Of a stretch of DNA of 64,000 nucleotides, positions 58,682 to 64,000 are shown in pieces. This stretch comes from Clostridia bacterium. Lineage in GTDB: Bacteria > Bacillota > Clostridia > Christensenellales > Borkfalkiaceae. The notes beneath the pieces were generated by a model. The model worked only from the letters and a program-made list of their open reading frames with translations. It was not told where the DNA came from and did not search any database. Made by a program: the position numbers and the translations under genes. Numbering within the stretch: the first letter of the stretch is position 1; every line of letters begins with the position of its first letter. The DNA lies in contig JAGATP010000055.1 of NCBI GenBank assembly GCA_017621155.1, positions 62,001-126,000 on the forward strand. Reading direction: 5' to 3'.

Positions 58682-60358
58682 ATGGAAGAGAAGAAATTAT
58701 CGAGCGGAGCGGAGAAGGTCGAGCGTACCGAGAAGGCTTCCAAGAAGGATAAAAGTCCCAAGACCATTCGGGAAGAGCGCAAAACCAAGCGCATGGAGCT
58801 TATCGCCATGCGAAAGGAAAAGCAGGCAAAGCGCAGAGCGGAGCGTCTGGAACAGCGTGCCGCGCGCATGGAAGAGCGCAGAAAGCGCAGAGAAATGCTC
58901 AAAAACGAGACCAGAACGCAGCGCATGAAGAGAAAGGAACGGGAAAAGAGGGAGAGAATCGCCCTCATGGAAAAGAGAAGGGAGGCGAGAAAAGAGCGCG
59001 CCCTTAAAAACAAGGAGCTTCGCTTGAAGAAAAAGGAAGCGCGCCTTGCGGAGCGTCAGCACAGAAGGGAGCGCAATCCCGGAACGGGCGGATGGCTCGC
59101 GGCGGTGATCAGCCTCGGCGTCACGACGTTGGTGCTCTCTTCCGTCGTCACGGCAGGCGCAGTCAACATGATGGATATGGGGAACGTCGCAAATTCGGGC
59201 TATCGCTCCACCTTCTACGAGCTCGTGGGGCTGATGGATGAGATGGAAAGCGATCTTTCCAAGTTGCAGGCTTCCTCCACCCTCTCCGAGCAGAGAGCGC
59301 TTGCAACCGAGCTTTTGGTGAACAGCTCGCTTGCGGAAAGCTCCTTAGAGCGTTTCCCCATCGAGATGTCCTCTTCCTCGGCGATGACGGGCATCATCAA
59401 CGGAACGAGATCGTTCTCGGACGACCTCCTCGCTTCCCTTGCAAAGGGCAAAAAGATGAGCGAGAAAGACTATGAAACGGTCGAAAAGCTCTATGAGAAA
59501 CAGGCTAAGCTTAAATCTCAGATGAACGAGCTTGCCAACAGCATGGAAAAATCGGACTTTTCGTTGCTTGCCAAGGGAAAGGGAAGATTCTGCGAGCTCT
59601 TTCAGAGCCTCGAAGAGAAGGGCGAAGAACTGAAGGAGAGCGTAGAGACGAACTCCATGGAAGGAGAAGAAATTTCCGCGACGGCGGGAGAAGAGCTCCT
59701 GTATCGCTACTTCTCCGATTACGGCATCACCGAAGTGGAGCGGAGCGGCGAGGCGGTCACTTCCAATCTTACCTGCTATAACTATACCCTTCGGGACGAA
59801 CGGGGCAGAGAAATCTTTGCACAGCTGTCCAAGCAGGGCAAACTCCTCTTTTTCGATTCGTACGAAGAGTGTTCTGCCAAGAATTACACGATTGACAAGT
59901 GTGAGGAGATCGCGGAGGACTTCTTGGAGAGCATCGGGCTTGACGATATGGAATCCGTCTTCGTCAGCGAGAGCGGAACGAGCGTGGACTTTACCTTTGT
60001 CTATGAGACGGAGAGCGACGTGCTCGTCTATCCCGATACCGTAAAGGTCAAAGTCTGCGAGACGAAGGGGAAAGTCGTCGGCATGGATGCGGTCGGTTAT
60101 TACAACACCCACAAGGAAAGGACGCTCTCCTCTCCTAAGATTACAGAGGAGCAGGCGCTCGATTCCGTGTCCGTGCGGCTTGTGGTCGAAGACGTGGAAC
60201 TCGCCGTCATCCCCCTGCGCGGAGAAGAAACGCTGTGCTATGAAGTGCACGGAACGAGGGGCGAAAAGGAATACCTCGTCTATCTCGATGCAGAGACGGG
60301 CGAAGAGGTCGCCATCTACACGATTATCAATACCAAACAGGGAAAAATTCTGAAGTGA
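58682..60358 (+). CDS. ypeB: Germination protein YpeB with a long charged N-terminal extension
   Basis: YpeB stabilises SleB in the spore. Residues from about 138 (transmembrane helix WLAAVISLGVTTLVLSSVV) to 558 are normal YpeB: the coiled region and the C-terminal PepSY-type segments (FDSYEECSAKNYTIDKCEEIAEDFL, YLVYLDAETGEEVAIYTI). Ahead of it lie about 135 residues made almost only of Lys, Arg, Glu, Ala, Met and Leu (RKRREMLKNETRTQRMKR and similar), predicted as one long charged helix. Usual YpeB proteins start near the membrane helix. The extension would be cytoplasmic. Confidence 0.9.
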   Translation: MEEKKLSSGAEKVERTEKASKKDKSPKTIREERKTKRMELIAMRKEKQAKRRAERLEQRAARMEERRKRREMLKNETRTQRMKRKEREKRERIALMEKRREARKERALKNKELRLKKKEARLAERQHRRERNPGTGGWLAAVISLGVTTLVLSSVVTAGAVNMMDMGNVANSGYRSTFYELVGLMDEMESDLSKLQASSTLSEQRALATELLVNSSLAESSLERFPIEMSSSSAMTGIINGTRSFSDDLLASLAKGKKMSEKDYETVEKLYEKQAKLKSQMNELANSMEKSDFSLLAKGKGRFCELFQSLEEKGEELKESVETNSMEGEEISATAGEELLYRYFSDYGITEVERSGEAVTSNLTCYNYTLRDERGREIFAQLSKQGKLLFFDSYEECSAKNYTIDKCEEIAEDFLESIGLDDMESVFVSESGTSVDFTFVYETESDVLVYPDTVKVKVCETKGKVVGMDAVGYYNTHKERTLSSPKITEEQALDSVSVRLVVEDVELAVIPLRGEETLCYEVHGTRGEKEYLVYLDAETGEEVAIYTIINTKQGKILK

Positions 60359-60366
60359 TCAAATTC

Positions 60367-60400
60367 GGTCGGATTTCGAGCAAATCCGACCTTCTTTTTT
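60367..60400 (+). terminator. Terminator of the sleB-ypeB operon
   Basis: GGTCGGATTT and its exact complement, five-base loop, then a T-rich run. Confidence 0.9.
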
Positions 60401-60528
60401 CGTATAGGGGGATTGCTCTTTGCCCATAAAAGCACATGACAAGACTTCCGTTTATCTGTCAGAAAAGCCGAATCTTTTGCCCTTTCATTTTTGCTACAAT
60501 GTCGTTGCCCAAAAGGAGGGGCAAAGCG

Positions 60529-61197
60529 ATGAAAAAAAATATCGTAGCTGTTTTTTACTGTCTGATGATGTGTTTGCAAGCGATTTTCTGCCTCTGTGCT
60601 TGCGAGACGATGGAAGCGAAGGGGAACAATGACGTGCTGAGCGCGAGCGTCAACGAACAGGGCCAGCTCGTCTTAACCCTTGAAAACGGAGAACTCATCA
60701 ACGTCGGCGTCGTGGTCGGAGGAGACGGCCTCAACGGCAAGGACGGGGAAAACGGGCGATCTGCCTATGAATTGTACATGGAGGCGTATCCCGATTATCA
60801 AGGCACGGAGGAAGAATGGCTTGCCGACCTTGCGGAGGGGAACCTAAAGGATAAATCGTATACCTACGGGCTTTCTTATTCCATTTTGCCCGATGGGACG
60901 CTAGGCGTTTCGGTCGGAACGGCAGGACGGGCGGAGGAGATCGTCATTCCCGCCACGCACGACGGCTATACCGTCACGAAAATTCTCGATTACGCCTTTT
61001 CGGGGAATACCGACATCGTTTCGGTGGTTTTGCCCAACACCATTACGAGCATCGGCGCGGGCGCTTTCCGATGCTGCGTCAATCTGGAATCGGTGATTCT
61101 GCCCGCATCTGTCAAGGAGATCGGCGTGGGGGCGTTTGACTACTGCACTAAGCTCAACGTCACCGATCTTCGCCCGGAAACGGAGAAGACAAATTAG
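60529..61197 (+). CDS. Lipoprotein with BspA-type leucine-rich repeats
   Basis: Surface lipoprotein of 222 residues. The signal peptide ends near CLCACE. A collagen-like linker GLNGKDGENGRSAYEL leads into the motif YMEAYPDYQGTEEEWLADL seen in many Gram-positive surface proteins. About residues 140-215 form BspA-like repeats (ILDYAFSGNTDIVSVVLPN, SIGAGAFRCCVNLESVILP, EIGVGAFDYCTKL). Function is probably adhesion or binding. AAAGGAGGGG lies before the ATG. Confidence 0.83.
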   Translation: MKKNIVAVFYCLMMCLQAIFCLCACETMEAKGNNDVLSASVNEQGQLVLTLENGELINVGVVVGGDGLNGKDGENGRSAYELYMEAYPDYQGTEEEWLADLAEGNLKDKSYTYGLSYSILPDGTLGVSVGTAGRAEEIVIPATHDGYTVTKILDYAFSGNTDIVSVVLPNTITSIGAGAFRCCVNLESVILPASVKEIGVGAFDYCTKLNVTDLRPETEKTN

Positions 61198-61459
61198 TTC
61201 ATCGTGCGCCGTCGCTCCGCTGTCCGGAGGCGGGGAAGGCAAAAATGAATACATATTGCGCATAGGGTCTGCCCGAGCGTCTTTTTGAGGAGAAATTCGT
61301 TCGGGCGTCCCGTTTTTCGGCGCACATACGCGCTTATAAGCGTTTGATTTTTCGCTCGAAAGGGAGAAATTGCCGAAAGAGCGATATTTCGACAAAGGAA
61401 AAAGCGGATCGAATGAGATCCGCTTTTGGAAATTGAGGTGAAAAAATCGCCTTTGGTGT
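61198..61459. other. Intergenic region with two hairpins
   Basis: GCCCGAGCG (61271-61279) pairs with CGTTCGGGC (61298-61306) and is followed by CCCGTTTTT, ending the lipoprotein transcript. AAAGCGGATC pairs exactly with GATCCGCTTT (61401-61426) and lies ahead of the minus-strand SecB-like stop. No gene seen. Confidence 0.7.
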
Positions 61460-61906
61460 TTAGTTCAAATCGCTTGCGCCGAGTTCGACGGAAACGGATT
61501 TCTGTTCTCTGTCCTCAGGGAAGAGGAGTCCGCCGGGAATGACGGGCAGAATGAGGGGATTTGCATACGCATCGGCGGTAAGATTGGTCGCCGCGGAACG
61601 GAGATAAGGGAACAGGATGTTCGTCGCTTCGATGGCGAAATGTCTCTGATCTGCTTCCGTCTCCATGCCCTCTACTTCGAACACGCCCATCAGGGAGATG
61701 AGCAGGTTGAAGGGCTTGGGCGCCTCTTCCGTGCTTTCGATTTTGACGTTCAGGCGAACGATGTGTACTTTTTCGTTTTCCTGGATTCTCTGAATCTGAC
61801 GCGCGAATGCGGGTTTGATTTCGAACTTGGTGTTGGGCTGCATCTGAATTCTATTCATTTTGAAGGACATTTCTTCAGCAGTTACGCCCTTAAATGCGAT
61901 ATTCAT
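61460..61906 (-). CDS. SecB-like chaperone
   Basis: 148 residues with the SecB fold pattern: strand region MNRIQMQPNTKFEIKPAFA, long strands VHIVRLNVKIES and FNLLISLMGVFEVEG, and the signature HFAIEATNILFPYLRSAATNLTADAYANPLILPVIP, which matches the SecB C-terminal helix and proline loop. Classical SecB is proteobacterial; Firmicutes carry atypical versions, sometimes linked to toxin-antitoxin loci, but no such partner is adjacent. AAGGAAGG precedes ATG 61906. Probable role: holding unfolded exported proteins. Confidence 0.82.
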   Translation of the reverse strand: MNIAFKGVTAEEMSFKMNRIQMQPNTKFEIKPAFARQIQRIQENEKVHIVRLNVKIESTEEAPKPFNLLISLMGVFEVEGMETEADQRHFAIEATNILFPYLRSAATNLTADAYANPLILPVIPGGLLFPEDREQKSVSVELGASDLN

Positions 61907-61937
61907 TTTGATTACCTTCCTTATATATATTTTCTCT

Positions 61938-61966
61938 ATTATACCACGCTTTTTTGCGCGTGTCAA
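61938..61966 (-). promoter_or_regulatory. Consensus promoter of the SecB-like gene
   Basis: On the minus strand exact TTGACA (61966-61961), 17 bases, exact TATAAT (61943-61938). Confidence 0.8.
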
Positions 61967-61972
61967 TCCGAT

Positions 61973-63142
61973 TTAAAGGACTTGCAGGACAAAATATTTC
62001 AAATATTGCGTCTCTTCTGCGCAGAGCAAAGAAGGATGGTCGGGCGCTTGCGTTTTGACCTCCACGCTGCGCACCGCTCGCCCCGATTCCTTGGCTGCTT
62101 CGATGAGCATTTTCTCAAAGAGAGGCATGGTCATATAGTGGGAACAGGAGCAGGTGATAAGAAACCCTCCCCGCTCCACGAGCTTCATGCCAAGAAGATT
62201 GATGTCCTTATACCCCCGATAAGCGTCCTTGACTTCTGCGGCGCTCTTGCAAAAGGCGGGCGGATCGAGAACGACGAGCCCGAATTTCTTCCCTTCCCGT
62301 TTGTAGGCTCTGAGCGCCTCGAAGACGTCACCGCATTCCGTCTTTAAGTTGGAAATGCCGTTAAGGGCGGCGTTTCTCTCCACGTTTTGAAGTGCGAACG
62401 GGGAAATATCGACGGAAGTCACCTCTTTGGCAGTAAGGGCGGCGTTGAGGGAAAATCCACCGCTGTTGCAAAAGCAGTCGAGGACGGTCTTGCCCTTTGC
62501 GTACCGACGGATCGCAAAGCGGTTTTCCTTCTGATCGAGGAAGTACCCCGTCTTTTGTCCGCGCTTGACGTCCACGGACAGCGTCAGACCGTTTTCCTCG
62601 ATGAGCACTTCGTCGGGCACTTCTCCAAAGAGAACGCCTTCCGAAAGGGGAAGTCCTTCCTTTTCGCGGACGGCGACGTCCGACCTTTCGTAAATTCCCT
62701 TGGGGGAGAACAGCTCGACGAGGCATTCCACGATGAGTTTTTTCCTCTTTTCGATGCCGAGGGAAAGGCACTGCAAAACGAGAATTTCCGCATATTTGTC
62801 GACGATGAGTGCGGGCAGATTGTCCGCTTCGGCAAAGACCATGCGATACGCGCTTTGGTAGCCGAGGGAACGGCGATAGTCGTTCGCCTCTTTGAGACGT
62901 CTCAAATAGAGTTCCTTGTCGTCCTCCTCGTCGCCGCGAATGAAAATCCGCACGAGAATCTTCGAAGCGTGGTTGATATACCCCTTGCCGATATACCTCC
63001 CGTCGAAGGAAAACACGGCGGCGAGCGAGCCGTTTTTATCCGTTTCCTCTTTTTCGATTTTTGCGACTTCGTTGGCGTACACCCAGCTGTGTCCCGCGAC
63101 GATTCTCTTTTCTTCTCCCTTTTTGAGAATGACTCTGTACAT
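61973..63142 (-). CDS. PUA-domain class I rRNA methyltransferase (RlmI-like)
   Basis: SAM-dependent RNA methyltransferase of 389 residues, probably m5C in 23S rRNA. An N-terminal PUA domain (VILKKGEEKRIVAGHSWVYANEV) is followed by YFLDQKENRFAIRRYAKGKT, the SAM motif LDCFCNSGGFSLNAALTA, VDISPFALQNVERNA and the catalytic loop LVVLDPPAFCKS; CSCSHYM closes the fold. AAGGAAAA precedes the ATG. Alone in its orientation block with the SecB-like gene after it. Confidence 0.9.
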   Translation of the reverse strand: MYRVILKKGEEKRIVAGHSWVYANEVAKIEKEETDKNGSLAAVFSFDGRYIGKGYINHASKILVRIFIRGDEEDDKELYLRRLKEANDYRRSLGYQSAYRMVFAEADNLPALIVDKYAEILVLQCLSLGIEKRKKLIVECLVELFSPKGIYERSDVAVREKEGLPLSEGVLFGEVPDEVLIEENGLTLSVDVKRGQKTGYFLDQKENRFAIRRYAKGKTVLDCFCNSGGFSLNAALTAKEVTSVDISPFALQNVERNAALNGISNLKTECGDVFEALRAYKREGKKFGLVVLDPPAFCKSAAEVKDAYRGYKDINLLGMKLVERGGFLITCSCSHYMTMPLFEKMLIEAAKESGRAVRSVEVKTQAPDHPSLLCAEETQYLKYFVLQVL

Positions 63143-63285
63143 CGTTTTTTCCTTGCATGGATTTTTCTACCATTATACTCAACTTTTCGGGGAAAGGCAA
63201 GAAAATTCGCGCGCCGTTTTGTGCGGATTTCCGGAAAGCGGCAAAAATTTTTCTCAACGGAATGCGCCGTTCTTTCAATAAGGAA

Positions 63286-63314
63286 TTGACATTTTGCGGC
63301 AAAGGGGTTATAAT
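63286..63314 (+). promoter_or_regulatory. Consensus promoter of the last gene
   Basis: Exact TTGACA (63286-63291), 17 bases, exact TATAAT (63309-63314). Confidence 0.8.
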
Positions 63315-63342
63315 TGAAAAAAAACGAAAGAAGAAGGGAACT

Positions 63343-64000
63343 ATGAACAAAAAACTCAGTCGGTTTTTTCAGTCTTACGGCATGGAAATCAGCGGCGATC
63401 GCGCCTACGGCGTGATCAAGGATTATGAGGTCAATGCCGTTTATTCCCGAAACGATAGTGAGTTTCTGTTGAAATTGCACATCTCCTTTTACGCGACAGA
63501 CGAGCGAAAGGGGAAGATAGAGGACTCTCTTCACCGCATTTCGAAGAGCCCCATTCTCTATGCGTTTACGCCCTACGGACTCACCATCGGGTTTCGATAT
63601 TTGATCGGCGGATTTGCAAAGCGTTTATCCAGAGTAATGGATATCGCTTTTCGCGCACTCGGCGAAAACGGCATAGCGGGAAAGGATTATTGCCCCGTGT
63701 GCGGCAAATTGCTCGGAATCGTCGATCAGCCTTGTGAGATCGACGGCATGAAGATCAGAATCGACGCGGATTGCGTCGATAAGCTGAATGCGAAAATTCG
63801 CGCGGAGAATAAAGCGCTACAAGAGACGCCCGACAACTGCCTGAAGGGATTTTTCGGCGCGCTGATCGGCGGTTTGGTCGGCGCGGTAGCCGCTGCGATC
63901 ATCTATATCTTTGGCTTCATTTCCGGGTGGTCGGCGGCGCTCGCTCTCATGTTAGGCGTCTCTCTCTATCAGAAATTTGGCGGGAAGCCGAACGGAAAAA
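63343..64000 (+). CDS. Hypothetical membrane protein with a CxxC motif (runs off the right edge)
   Basis: First 219 residues of an open frame that leaves the window. It starts MNKKLSRFFQSYGMEISGD; a zinc-ribbon-like pair occurs at YCPVCGKLLG (about residue 116), with a further lone Cys about 25 residues later (RIDADCVDKL). Near residue 165 two hydrophobic helices begin (FFGALIGGLVGAVAAAIIYI and the next segment). GAAGGG precedes the ATG. I do not recognise the family. Confidence 0.75.
   Translation, partial: MNKKLSRFFQSYGMEISGDRAYGVIKDYEVNAVYSRNDSEFLLKLHISFYATDERKGKIEDSLHRISKSPILYAFTPYGLTIGFRYLIGGFAKRLSRVMDIAFRALGENGIAGKDYCPVCGKLLGIVDQPCEIDGMKIRIDADCVDKLNAKIRAENKALQETPDNCLKGFFGALIGGLVGAVAAAIIYIFGFISGWSAALALMLGVSLYQKFGGKPNGK

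Overview
The window reads as chromosome of a spore-forming, low-to-mid G+C Clostridia-type bacterium. Evidence: spoIIR, sleB and ypeB sit together (57.4-60.4 kb), fructose bisphosphatase is the class III Firmicutes form, the kinases are AgrC-like with LytTR response regulators, ribosome binding sites are AGGAGG-like, and many promoters are near-perfect TTGACA-17-TATAAT. The glycoside hydrolase content suggests a gut or other plant-fibre habitat. I cannot assign a genus.

Layout. 0-2 kb: ilvB and the start of ilvN on the minus strand. 2.1-7.9 kb: a nucleoside salvage operon (deoC, deoD, deoB, cdd, a BMP-type nucleoside-binding lipoprotein) followed by fbp. 8-14 kb: GH3 glycosidase, GT2 glycosyltransferase, UDP-galactopyranose mutase and ROK sugar kinase in one operon. 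14-21 kb: two LytTR regulators, an AgrC-like kinase, a lipoprotein and a membrane-anchored, domain-permuted GH3. 21-24.3 kb: an AT-rich minus-strand island with an XRE regulator, a radical SAM/SPASM enzyme, a type I isopentenyl-diphosphate isomerase and a Cys-rich peptide, which looks like a RiPP locus. 24.4-30.2 kb: AraC regulator and a pentose operon (GH43, FucI/AraA-like isomerase, DUF4867, xylulokinase). 30.3-31.5 kb: ferredoxin-type aldo/keto reductase. 31.6-38.6 kb: phosphate uptake and sensing (pstS, fused pstC-pstA, pstB, phoP, phoR) plus a pyridoxine-type kinase, behind a Pho-box promoter. 38.7-48.5 kb: patatin lipase, a second permuted GH3 with its own LytTR/AgrC-like pair, then a run of small stress and regulatory genes. 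48.9-52.7 kb: PNPOx, GNAT, MBL and NUDIX genes. 52.7-56.1 kb: tRNA-Arg(CCG) with an integration scar around an OLD-type nuclease. 56.3-64 kb: mnmA, sporulation/germination genes, a lipoprotein, a SecB-like chaperone, an rRNA methyltransferase and an unfinished membrane protein.

Three things stand out. (1) The radical SAM / IPP isomerase / CX3C-repeat peptide locus has an apparently leaderless promoter with an internal inverted repeat. (2) An 88-bp upstream element is repeated without gaps in front of two short structured transcripts, one before the GH3 operon (8 kb) and one before the first LytTR operon (14 kb). (3) The module LytTR regulator + AgrC-like kinase + double-anchored permuted GH3 occurs twice, 20 kb apart. 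A hairpin array with AATTCAT spacers abutting the tRNA-Arg att repeat is a further unusual structure.

All positions come from reading the sequence by eye. Families are named from motif recognition, not from database searches.
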